A stretch of 64,000 bases of DNA from Rubrivivax albus (lineage in GTDB: Bacteria > Pseudomonadota > Gammaproteobacteria > Burkholderiales > Burkholderiaceae_C): positions 1,275,088 through 1,339,087 of the forward strand of contig NZ_SACT01000001.1 in assembly GCF_004016515.1 (NCBI RefSeq), written 5' to 3'. Positions 39,623 to 47,436 of this stretch are shown here, piece by piece. The notes beneath the pieces were generated by a model. That model was not told the origin of the DNA and searched no databases. It saw only the letters and a program-made list of their open reading frames with translations. The position numbers were made by a program, and so were the translations under genes. Each line of letters starts with the position of its first letter. The stretch's first letter is position 1.

Positions 39623-40705
39623 GTGCAGCCTCGAACCGAATCGGTCGACCTGGCCGAGCAAGGGCATCGCCTCGACGCATCGGCACTTGCGCGATGGATG
39701 CGCGACCACGTCGACGGCTGCGGCGGGCCGCTGACGGTGCGGAAGTTCGACGGCGGGCAGTCGAATCCGACCTACCTGCTGCAGACACCGACGCGTCGCT
39801 ACGTGCTGCGCGCCAAACCCGCGCCGGCGGCGCGCCTGCTGCCGACGGCCCATGCGATCGAGCGTGAGTTCAGGGTGATGCAGGCGCTGGCGCCGACCGA
39901 GGTGCCCGTGCCTCGCGTGCATGCGCTGTGCGAGGACGAGGCCGTCATCGGTCGGGCCTTCTACATCATGGCGCATGTCGAAGGCCGCGTCTTCTGGGAT
40001 CAGACGCTGACCGATCTGCCTGCCCCTCAACGAGCGGCCGTCTACGACGAGATGAATCGCGTGCTCGCATCACTGCACCGGCTGGACGCCGTGGGGCTTG
40101 GCCTGCAGGATTTCGGGCGGCCCGAGCGTTACGTGGCGCGGCAGGTCGAACGCTGGAGCGGCCAGTACCGGGCGACGACGACCGAAGAGATCGTCGCGAT
40201 GGATCGCCTGATGGACTGGCTCCCGGCACACCTACCAGAAAGCGCGCACAGCACGCAGGCAGAGGCCATCGTGCACGGCGACTATCGCCTGGACAACCTG
40301 ATCTTCCACCCGAGCGAACCGCGGGTAGTGGCCTTGCTGGATTGGGAACTGTCCACCCGCGGCCATGCGCTGGCCGATTTCAGTTACCACTGTATGGCTT
40401 GGCACATCCCGCACGCGGAGGGCCGCGGGCTGCTGGGCCTGGATCCACTGACCGAAGGCATCCCAAGCGAAGCGGCGTACGTGCAGGCCTATGCGCGGCG
40501 CATGGCGTGGGATGCGGACGCGATCCGCCACGACTGGTCCTACTACCTGGCCTACAACCTCTTCCGGGTGGCGTCGATCCTGCAAGGCGTCGCCCATCGC
40601 GCACGGCAAGGCACAGCATCCAACACCCGTGCCACTGCCGCTGCCGCACGTGTTCGGCCGTTGGCCGAACTCGGCTGGCGTCATGCACAGGCTCATCGGG
40701 AATGA
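39623..40705 (+). CDS. Phosphotransferase-family protein (APH/ACAD10-like)
   Basis: 360 residues from GTG 39623. The kinase-like fold is shown by LTVRKFDGGQSNPTYLL, YVLRAKP with the ATP-binding lysine, EREFRVMQAL, AIVHGDYRLDNLIFH (catalytic HGDxxxxN) and VALLDWELSTRG (the metal-binding Asp). This matches the ACAD10/ACAD11 N-terminal-like phosphotransferases found beside acyl-CoA genes in bacteria, proposed to phosphorylate hydroxy-acyl groups ahead of elimination. It is the last gene of module B and the last before att copy 3. No aminoglycoside specificity is implied. Confidence 0.87.
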   Translation: MQPRTESVDLAEQGHRLDASALARWMRDHVDGCGGPLTVRKFDGGQSNPTYLLQTPTRRYVLRAKPAPAARLLPTAHAIEREFRVMQALAPTEVPVPRVHALCEDEAVIGRAFYIMAHVEGRVFWDQTLTDLPAPQRAAVYDEMNRVLASLHRLDAVGLGLQDFGRPERYVARQVERWSGQYRATTTEEIVAMDRLMDWLPAHLPESAHSTQAEAIVHGDYRLDNLIFHPSEPRVVALLDWELSTRGHALADFSYHCMAWHIPHAEGRGLLGLDPLTEGIPSEAAYVQAYARRMAWDADAIRHDWSYYLAYNLFRVASILQGVAHRARQGTASNTRATAAAARVRPLAELGWRHAQAHRE

Positions 40706-40786
40706 CGACCGCCGGACATCGCGCCGGGACCTGTCACGGGCCTTCGACCTTAGGCTCAGCTTGTCCTTCGAGAAAGGCGCCTGCTC

Positions 40787-40829
40787 GCGATACCGTCATT
40801 GGCTCGCGGGACGGCAGTTCCGATACCGT
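40787..40829. repeat. GATACCGTCA repeats beside att copy 3
   Basis: Two exact copies, GATACCGTCA at 40787-40796 and 40820-40829, in the same orientation as those beside att copy 2 and about 180-220 bases left of the core. The 420-base gap 40706-41125 otherwise holds only the att copy and no gene. Confidence 0.55.
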
Positions 40830-41003
40830 CAACCTTGCGCCAGAACGGCATGTTTCGCCTTGCCGCCATGCCAGAAGCGGTCCTCATCGCCCCAGGTCAT
40901 CAGGACGACCGTTGTCATGCATCGCCGCGCGACGGTCGCGATGTCGGTATCCGACCGATTTCCGGCCAACAAAGCTCGGCTCTTGCCTATGAGAAGCGCC
41001 TGC

Positions 41004-41027
41004 CTGTTGACAATAGAGTGGGAGTGA
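41004..41027 (+). other. att site copy 3 (right end of island 2)
   Basis: CTGTTGACAATAGAGTGGGAGTGA, identical to 23016-23039; its last 19 bases match guaA's end at 16 of 19. To the right the sequence is unlike that after copy 2 and leads into conserved chromosomal genes. This is the expected attR of the island stack. Confidence 0.72.
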
Positions 41028-41125
41028 GGCCAAGGCGCCGGGTCGCGACCCCGCCACACGTTGCAACTTCCTGACTTGGCTGCCGTTGGTGGCTGCCGCT
41101 GCGGGTCCAGGGTCTTCTGCCCCGG

Positions 41126-42034
41126 CTACTCGATGTTCTGCACCTGTTCGCGCATCTGCTCGATGGCCACCTTCATGTCCACCGAGATGTTGGTCAGTTC
41201 CAGCGCGGCGGACTTGCTGCCCAGCGTGTTGGCCTCGCGGTGGAGTTCCTGCATCAGGAAGTCCAGCCGCTTGCCGAGTTCGCCGCCGCGGTCGAGCAGG
41301 CGCTCGACCTCGTCGAGGTGGGACCGCAGCCGCGCGAGTTCCTCGGCCACGTCGATGCGGATGGCGAATGCCGTCGCTTCGTTGAGCGCACGCTCCTGAA
41401 TCGCCTCGGCCGATACGGCAGCGCCACCATTGGCCTGGGCCAGGGCCTCGTTCCAGCGGTCCAGGAAACGCTGCTGCTGCCGTGCCACGACGTCCGGGAT
41501 CAGGGGTTCGGCCTGCGCCACCAGCGTGCGCAGGTGCGTGATCTGATCGCGCAGCAGCGTCGCCAGCCGGGCGCCTTCGCGTTCACGCGCGGCCACGAAG
41601 TCGGCCACGGCCAGGCGCGCCGCCGCCATCGCGGCCCCGTCCTGCTTCGCGGCCGGGGTGCCGCCCCGGCACCACTGCAACACCTCGTGCACCGACAGCG
41701 GGACCGCCGTCGGCAGCCAGCAGCGCACACCGGACTCCAGCTGGGAGAGCCGGCTGAGCTGGTCCGGCGAAGGCTGAGGCCATCCGGCGTCGGCATCCTT
41801 CTGAACGTTCAGGCGCAGTTCGATCTTGCCGCGCCGGACGGCGCCGCCGAGCAGTTCGCGCAGCGCCGGTTCCAGCCCCCGCAGGTCGTCCGGCAGCCTC
41901 AGGACCAGGTCCAGGAAGCGGCCGTTGACCGAGCGGATGTCCACGGTCACGCCGCCTGCGCCATCCCCAGATGGGCCGGTCGCAGGCGCCCCGCTGGAGG
42001 CGCTTCCGTAACCGGTCATGCTGTAGACTGCCAT
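41126..42034 (-). CDS. yicC: YicC/YloC-family endoribonuclease
   Basis: 302 residues. [13 protein letters not shown] is the conserved N-terminus; [31 protein letters not shown] and the DUF1732 C-terminal block [19 protein letters not shown] are diagnostic. Members are stress-linked RNases acting on small RNA or structured mRNA. ATG 42034 is chosen since homologues start there; the frame extends upstream into the divergent spacer. It sits immediately outside the island and is divergent from the kinase gene, with 28 bases between starts. Confidence 0.93.
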   Translation of the reverse strand: MAVYSMTGYGSASSGAPATGPSGDGAGGVTVDIRSVNGRFLDLVLRLPDDLRGLEPALRELLGGAVRRGKIELRLNVQKDADAGWPQPSPDQLSRLSQLESGVRCWLPTAVPLSVHEVLQWCRGGTPAAKQDGAAMAAARLAVADFVAAREREGARLATLLRDQITHLRTLVAQAEPLIPDVVARQQQRFLDRWNEALAQANGGAAVSAEAIQERALNEATAFAIRIDVAEELARLRSHLDEVERLLDRGGELGKRLDFLMQELHREANTLGSKSAALELTNISVDMKVAIEQMREQVQNIE

Positions 42035-42062
42035 CGCTGATTCCACGTCCAAACCAGTCATT

Positions 42063-43037
42063 ATGTCGCCGCCCAAGACCAAACCAGCCCCGTTGCCCGC
42101 CGGCACCGTGGTCGGCGGCTACACGGTCGTCAAGAAGCTGGCCGCAGGTGGTTTCGGCGTGGTCTACCTGGCGGAGGACGAGCAGCGGCACCTGGTGGCG
42201 CTCAAGGAGTACCTGCCCGCGTCGCTGGCCGACCGGCGTGCCGGTGAACTCAAGCCCACCATCAAGCCCGACAAGCAGCCGCTGTACCGCCTGGGCCTGA
42301 AGAGCTTCTTCGAGGAAGGGCGCAGCCTCGCGCAGATCAGCCATCCGAGCGTGGTCTCGGTGCTGAACTTCTTCCGCGAGAACGAGACCGTGTACATGGT
42401 GATGAACTACCTGCAGGGCGACACGCTGCAGGATTTCATCGTCACCGCGCGCGACCTCAAGCGCGACAAGGTATTCCGCGAGAGCACCATCCGCAGCCTG
42501 TTCGACGAGATCCTGCGTGGCCTGCGCATCGTGCACCAGCACAAGATGCTGCACCTGGACATCAAGCCGGCCAACATCTTCGTCACCAACGACAACAAGG
42601 CCGTGCTGCTGGACTTCGGCGCCGCGCGCGAGGTGCTGAGCAAGGAAGGCAACTTCATCCGGCCGATGTACACGCCGGGTTTTGCTGCACCGGAGATGTA
42701 CCGCCGGGATGGGGCGCTGGGCCCCTGGACCGACATCTACGCCATCGGCGCCTGCATCTACGCCTGCATGCAGGGCTACCCGCCCAACGACGCGCCGCAG
42801 CGGCTCGAAAAGGATCGACTGGCGCTGAGCCTCTCCCGCCTGCGCAACGTGTACTCCGACAACCTGATCGAGGTCACGGAATGGTGCATGTCGCTCGACC
42901 CGCTGAGCCGGCCGCAGAGCGTGTTCGCGCTGCAGAAGGAACTCAGCCGCGAGACCGAGCGCCGCTACACCAAGCTCAGCTTCAGTGAACGGCTGAAGCT
43001 GCAGATCGAAACCCTCAAGAACGGTCAGAAAGCCTGA
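42063..43037 (+). CDS. Serine/threonine protein kinase (Hanks type)
   Basis: 324 residues, one kinase domain and no membrane anchor. Glycine loop KLAAGGFGVVYLA, invariant lysine in VALKEYLP, catalytic loop LHLDIKPANIFV (HLD in place of HRD), DFGAAREV and the activation segment MYTPGFAAPEMY. The end is a short helical tail. It is followed by a PP2C phosphatase, giving a cognate kinase-phosphatase pair in a conserved run with yicC, rph, rdgB and hemW. Targets are unknown. Cytoplasmic location is inferred. Confidence 0.92.
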   Translation: MSPPKTKPAPLPAGTVVGGYTVVKKLAAGGFGVVYLAEDEQRHLVALKEYLPASLADRRAGELKPTIKPDKQPLYRLGLKSFFEEGRSLAQISHPSVVSVLNFFRENETVYMVMNYLQGDTLQDFIVTARDLKRDKVFRESTIRSLFDEILRGLRIVHQHKMLHLDIKPANIFVTNDNKAVLLDFGAAREVLSKEGNFIRPMYTPGFAAPEMYRRDGALGPWTDIYAIGACIYACMQGYPPNDAPQRLEKDRLALSLSRLRNVYSDNLIEVTEWCMSLDPLSRPQSVFALQKELSRETERRYTKLSFSERLKLQIETLKNGQKA

Positions 43038-43131
43038 GCATGGGGCGCCTGCGTTCGATCCGCCCGGTGCGCCAGCCCGGGACCACCCCCGTGCTGCCCG
43101 AAGCGGCAGGCCGAACGTCGAGGCGACGCGG

Positions 43132-44040
43132 ATGAGGTTTGCCGTCTATCAGGTCTCGCGCAAGGGCGGCCGGGAAAAGAACGAAGACCGCATGGGCTAC
43201 TGCTACACGCGGGATTCGGGCCTGTTCGCGCTGGCCGACGGTATGGGCGGGCACCCGGAGGGCGAGGTCGCCAGCCAGCTCGCGCTGCAGACCCTGGCCG
43301 CCCGCTTCCAGAAGGAGGCCAAGCCGGTGCTGGCCGACCCGCTGCGCTTCCTGCAGGAAGCCATCATCGCGGGCCACCACCAGCTGCTGCGCTATGCCAC
43401 CGAGCGTGCGCTGATGGACACGCCGCGCACCACGGTCGTGGCCTGCCTGCTGCAGGGCAAGACGGCCTACTGGGCGCATTGCGGCGATTCGCGGCTCTAC
43501 CTGGTGCGCGGTGACAAGCTCATCGCCCGCACGCGGGACCACTCCTACAGCGAACTGCAGGAGACGCTCTCGCAGGTGGTGCCGATGGGCGAGCGCTTCA
43601 ACCGCAACGTGCTCTTCACCTGCCTGGGCAGTCCGGGCAAGCCGGTGGTCGACACCGCCGGGCCGCTGCTGATGCAGCCTGGTGACCGCGTGCTGCTGTG
43701 TTCCGACGGCCTCTGGGGCAGCGTCAGCGACGGCGACATCACCGAGCAGCTGGCGTCGCGGCCGATCGCCGATGCGGTACCGGAACTGGTCGAGCGAGCC
43801 CTGCGCACGGCCGGTGCCAAGAGCGACAACGTCACCGTGCTCGCCGTCGAGTGGGAGTCGGCCGAGGACACCGACGCCGTGCCCCAGGTGTCCACCAAGG
43901 ATCTCGGCGACGAGGTCTTCGCATCCACCATCCAGGCCAGCCTGGGCGACGCGGCGGACGACCTCGACGAAGCCGAGATCGAACGTTCGATCCGCGAGAT
44001 CAACGAAGCCATCCAGCGCTCGTCCCAGAAGCGCAAATAG
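43132..44040 (+). CDS. PP2C-family protein serine/threonine phosphatase
   Basis: 302 residues. Metal-binding blocks [31 protein letters not shown] and [14 protein letters not shown], plus KSDNVTVL near the end, cover the PPM/PP2C motifs with all expected aspartates. A ~50-residue acidic C-terminal tail ([15 protein letters not shown]) follows. It starts at ATG 43132, 94 bases after the kinase, and presumably reverses its phosphorylation. rph starts 8 bases later. Confidence 0.93.
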   Translation: MRFAVYQVSRKGGREKNEDRMGYCYTRDSGLFALADGMGGHPEGEVASQLALQTLAARFQKEAKPVLADPLRFLQEAIIAGHHQLLRYATERALMDTPRTTVVACLLQGKTAYWAHCGDSRLYLVRGDKLIARTRDHSYSELQETLSQVVPMGERFNRNVLFTCLGSPGKPVVDTAGPLLMQPGDRVLLCSDGLWGSVSDGDITEQLASRPIADAVPELVERALRTAGAKSDNVTVLAVEWESAEDTDAVPQVSTKDLGDEVFASTIQASLGDAADDLDEAEIERSIREINEAIQRSSQKRK

Positions 44041-44048
44041 GACCACCG

Positions 44049-44771
44049 ATGTTTGAACGAACCGCGGGCCGCCGCGCCGATGCGCTGCGCCCTGTGCAGC
44101 TTCTTCGCCGTTACACCATGCATGCCGAAGGCTCGGTGCTGGTCGCTTTCGGCGACACCAAGGTGCTCTGCACCGCGTCGGTGGAGGAGCGCGTGCCGCC
44201 GCACAAGCGCGGCAGCGGCGAGGGCTGGGTGACGGCCGAATACGGCATGCTGCCGCGCAGCACCCACACCCGAAGCGACCGCGAAGCCGCACGCGGCAAG
44301 CAGAGCGGCCGCACGCAGGAGATCCAGCGGCTGATCGGGCGCTCGCTGCGCGCGGTGTTCGACCTGTCGGCGCTGGGCGAGCGCACCATCCACCTCGACT
44401 GTGACGTGCTGCAGGCCGACGGCGGCACACGCACCGCGGCCATCACCGGGGCTTGGGTGGCGGCGTCCGACGCAGTGCGCTGGCTGCTCGACCAGGGCCG
44501 CATCACCGCCAGCCCCATCCGCGACGCCGTCGCTGCCGTGTCGGTGGGCATCGTGCAGGGCACGCCGATGCTCGACCTCGAGTACGTGGAAGATGCCGGC
44601 TGCGACACCGACATGAACGTGGTGATGACCGGCAGCGGCGGCTTTGTGGAGGTGCAGGGCACGGCCGAGGGCACGCCGTTCACGCGGGCCGAGATGGATG
44701 CCCTGCTGGGCCTGGCCGACCAGGGCATTCGCGAGCTGGTGGCGCTGCAGCGCGCAGCGCTGGCCGCCTGA
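44049..44771 (+). CDS. rph: Ribonuclease PH
   Basis: 240 residues, standard length. [72 protein letters not shown] and [19 protein letters not shown] are the conserved blocks, including the phosphate-binding arginines and catalytic Asp residues. It trims tRNA 3' ends phosphorolytically. It is in a tight plus-strand run with the phosphatase and rdgB (17 bases). Confidence 0.96.
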   Translation: MFERTAGRRADALRPVQLLRRYTMHAEGSVLVAFGDTKVLCTASVEERVPPHKRGSGEGWVTAEYGMLPRSTHTRSDREAARGKQSGRTQEIQRLIGRSLRAVFDLSALGERTIHLDCDVLQADGGTRTAAITGAWVAASDAVRWLLDQGRITASPIRDAVAAVSVGIVQGTPMLDLEYVEDAGCDTDMNVVMTGSGGFVEVQGTAEGTPFTRAEMDALLGLADQGIRELVALQRAALAA

Positions 44772-44788
44772 ACACCGCGGCGGCGGCC

Positions 44789-45415
44789 ATGCGCCTGGTG
44801 CTGGCGTCCAACAACGCCAAGAAGCTGGCGGAACTGCAGGTGCTGTTCGATGGCCTGCCGCTGGCGCTGGTGGCGCAGGGCGCGCTGGGCGTGACGGAAG
44901 CCGAGGAACCCCACCTCACCTTCGTCGAGAACGCGCTGGCCAAGGCCCGCCATGCCGCGCGCGCCGCCCAGGCGCCGGCCATCGCCGACGACTCCGGACT
45001 GTGCGTCTCGGCGCTGGGCGGTGCGCCCGGCGTGGTGTCGGCCCATGCCGCCGGCGTGGTGCCGGCGCAGGGCGATCGCGAAGCCACGCGGCGCGTGCAG
45101 GATGCCGCCAACAACGCCTGGCTGCTCGAACGACTGGCGGGCCAGGCCGACCGGCGCGCGCGCTTCGTCAGCGTGCTGGTGGCACTGCGCCACGCCGACG
45201 ACCCGGAGCCGCTGATCGCCTTCGGCCGCTGGGAGGGCGAGATCCTGGCGGCGCCACGCGGGCAGGGCGGCTTCGGCTACGACCCGCTGATGTGGATTCC
45301 TGCACTCGGCAGCAGCGTGGCCGAACTGCCGGCCGACGTGAAGAACCGGCACAGCCACCGGGCGCTGGCGGCGCAGCAGATGCGCACGCTGATGCAGCAG
45401 GCCTGGGGCCTTTAG
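44789..45415 (+). CDS. rdgB: XTP/dITP diphosphatase RdgB
   Basis: 208 residues. LVLASNNAKKLAEL is the nucleotide-binding start, AIADDSGLCVSALGGAPGV the metal/active-site block, and GYDPLM with KNRHSHRALA the base-recognition end (SHR motif). It hydrolyses deaminated purine triphosphates such as XTP and dITP to keep them out of DNA. rph, rdgB and hemW commonly travel together. Confidence 0.95.
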   Translation: MRLVLASNNAKKLAELQVLFDGLPLALVAQGALGVTEAEEPHLTFVENALAKARHAARAAQAPAIADDSGLCVSALGGAPGVVSAHAAGVVPAQGDREATRRVQDAANNAWLLERLAGQADRRARFVSVLVALRHADDPEPLIAFGRWEGEILAAPRGQGGFGYDPLMWIPALGSSVAELPADVKNRHSHRALAAQQMRTLMQQAWGL

Positions 45416-45438
45416 GCTCGCGCGCCGGTCAGACAGCC

Positions 45439-46608
45439 GTGGAGCACTACCTGCGCCCGGGCACGCTGCAGCTGGGCGCGCCGCCGCCCCTGTCGCTCTA
45501 CGTGCACCTGCCCTGGTGTCTGCGCAAGTGCCCCTACTGCGACTTCAACTCGCACGAGTCCAAGGGCGATCTGCCCGAGGCGCGCTACCTCGATGCGTTG
45601 CGTGCGGACCTGGAACAGTCGCTGCCCCTGGTCTGGAGCCGGCGCATCCACAGCGTGTTCATCGGTGGCGGCACCCCCAGCCTGTTCAGCCCCGAGGGCA
45701 TCGACCGCCTGCTGGCCGACGTGCGCGCCCTGCTGCCGCTGGAGCCGGGCTGCGAGGTCACGCTGGAGGCCAACCCCGGCACCTTCGAGCGCGAACGCTT
45801 CCGCGCCTTTCGCGCCGCAGGCGTGACGCGGCTGTCGATCGGCGTTCAGAGTTTCGACGACGCGGCGCTGAAACGCATCGGCCGCGTGCACGACGGGGCG
45901 CAGTCGCGTGCCGCGGTGGCCGAGGCGGCCGATGCCTTCGACACCTTCAATCTCGACCTGATGTACGCGCTGCCCGGCCAGGACGAAGCGGCGCTGCAGC
46001 AAGATCTCGCGACAGCGCTGTCGTTTGAGCCGCCGCACCTGTCGATCTACCACCTGACGCTGGAGCCGAACACCGTCTTCGCCAACCGGCCGCCGGTGCT
46101 GCCCGACGACGACACCGCCAGCGCCATGCTCGACCTCATCGTCGACACCACGGGCACGGTGGGCCTGCAGCGCTACGAGGTCTCGGCCTTCGCGCGGCCC
46201 GGCCACCGCTGCGCGCACAACCTGAACTACTGGCAGTTCGGCGACTACCTGGGCATCGGCGCCGGCGCGCATGGCAAGCTGAGCTTTCCGCACCGCGTGG
46301 TGCGCCAGGTGAAGTGGCGCGAGCCGGCGCGCTACATGGCAGAAGCGCTGGCCGGGCGCGCACTGTCCAACGAGGACGAGGTGGCCCGCGAGGCCCTGCC
46401 GTTCGAGTTCATGCTCAATGCGCTGCGCCTGCGTGAAGGCTTTGCGCTGCAGGACTTCAGAGAGCGCACCGGGCTGCCGCTGTCGGCCATCGAGCTGGCG
46501 CTGGCCGAGGCCGAGCGGCGCGGGCTGCTGGCGGTGGATCTGACCCATGCGCGGCCCACGGCGCGTGGCTTCGACTTTCTGTCGGACCTGCAGCAGCTGT
46601 TCCTGTGA
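45439..46608 (+). CDS. hemW: Radical-SAM heme chaperone HemW
   Basis: 389 residues from GTG 45439, which lies 23 bases after rdgB. The cluster motif CLRKCPYC followed by DFNSH and GGGTPSLF identifies the HemN/HemW group; a fourth cysteine pattern and catalytic residues of true coproporphyrinogen dehydrogenase (HemN) are lacking, and YALPGQ with the HemN C-terminal region fits HemW. It binds heme and inserts it into respiratory enzymes. Older annotations call it a coproporphyrinogen oxidase-like protein. Confidence 0.9.
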   Translation: MEHYLRPGTLQLGAPPPLSLYVHLPWCLRKCPYCDFNSHESKGDLPEARYLDALRADLEQSLPLVWSRRIHSVFIGGGTPSLFSPEGIDRLLADVRALLPLEPGCEVTLEANPGTFERERFRAFRAAGVTRLSIGVQSFDDAALKRIGRVHDGAQSRAAVAEAADAFDTFNLDLMYALPGQDEAALQQDLATALSFEPPHLSIYHLTLEPNTVFANRPPVLPDDDTASAMLDLIVDTTGTVGLQRYEVSAFARPGHRCAHNLNYWQFGDYLGIGAGAHGKLSFPHRVVRQVKWREPARYMAEALAGRALSNEDEVAREALPFEFMLNALRLREGFALQDFRERTGLPLSAIELALAEAERRGLLAVDLTHARPTARGFDFLSDLQQLFL

Positions 46609-46704
46609 CTGGGACCCCGCGGACGCGGGGGGCGTTCCGCAACGTTTGCCGAACGGTGGGCGGCCAGCATCCTGTCATTCCGAACTTCACCAGGCAGGTC
46701 GACG

Positions 46705-47430
46705 ATGCCCACCACCACGCCACACTCGCCACGCGCAGCCCTGGCCGTCGCGCTGTTGTCCCTGGCCACGGGCGCACACGCCGCCAGCCTCCTGGAGGAC
46801 TTCGACGGCAGCCTGAACCCGTCGCTCTGGACACTGGACGACGCCGGCAACACCTGGTTCGTCGACGAGGGCCGGCTGGTGTTCGTGCGCGGCAATGGCG
46901 GCAACGCCTTGCTGACGTTGGCGCCACTGCTGCAGGGGGACTTCGACGTGCGGATGGACTACGACGTCACCGGCTGGTCGTCGACCTTCGGCGGCGGCGA
47001 CCGCTTCGGGCTCAGCGTGACGCCGGTGGGCGAAGGTCCGGCCTTCGGCTCCACCATCGGCTATGCCCAGGAGCAGTACCTGTACGCGGCCGCGGCCGGC
47101 GCCTGCTGCAGCTTCGGCCCGTTCAACCCCCTGGATGACGGTGGCACGGTGCGCCTGTGGCGCAGCGGCGAGCAGCTTCGCCTGCAGTTCCTGGCCGGCA
47201 GCGAGTGGGTCACGCTCGCCGACACCACCGAGACGCGCGACATGCGGCTCTCCCTGTCGAGCTACACCTTCAACGGGTTCGTGCCCGGCGCGAGCTACGC
47301 GGTGGACAACCTCAGCATCAGCGCCGACGCCTTCTCCGCGCCCATCCCGGAGCCGACCACGGGCGCCTTGCTGGCAGCCGGACTGGCCACGCTGGGCTGG
47401 ATGGCCCGCCGGCGCCGCACCTCTGCCTGA
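46705..47430 (+). CDS. PEP-CTERM sorting-domain exported protein
   Basis: 241 residues. A signal peptide (LAVALLSLATGAHAA), a jelly-roll-like beta region resembling lectin/glucanase or thrombospondin-type sandwich folds (FDGSLNPSLWTLDD start), and a terminal PIPEPTTGALLAAGLATLGWMARRRR: the PEP motif, helix and basic tail recognised by exosortase. It is likely cleaved and attached to exopolysaccharide or the outer surface. No enzyme motif is seen. Its partner exosortase is not in the window. Confidence 0.9.
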   Translation: MPTTTPHSPRAALAVALLSLATGAHAASLLEDFDGSLNPSLWTLDDAGNTWFVDEGRLVFVRGNGGNALLTLAPLLQGDFDVRMDYDVTGWSSTFGGGDRFGLSVTPVGEGPAFGSTIGYAQEQYLYAAAAGACCSFGPFNPLDDGGTVRLWRSGEQLRLQFLAGSEWVTLADTTETRDMRLSLSSYTFNGFVPGASYAVDNLSISADAFSAPIPEPTTGALLAAGLATLGWMARRRRTSA

Positions 47431-47436
47431 GCGCCG

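Larger units (their letters stand above)
23021..41027. mobile_element. guaA genomic island 2 (CoA/biotin catabolic cargo)
   Basis: An 18-kb segment bounded by identical 24-bp copies at 23016-23039 and 41004-41027. The left 980 bases hold no clear gene; a functional integrase was expected there and is not seen. From 24019 to 40705 lie two complete-looking catabolic modules. After the right copy the sequence goes directly into yicC and other housekeeping genes, consistent with return to the original chromosome. Absence of an integrase means that mobility, if any, needs help in trans. Confidence 0.62.

Noticed and set aside
39623..40705. Aminoglycoside phosphotransferase (resistance gene)
   Set aside because: Although the fold is APH-like, the sequence and the acyl-CoA neighbourhood match ACAD10-type phosphotransferases, not resistance enzymes.
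46615..46630. GC hairpin CCCCGCG/CGCGGGG after hemW as a terminator
   Set aside because: The loop is too small as written and there is no T run after it; it could act otherwise, but the evidence is too thin to list as a terminator.
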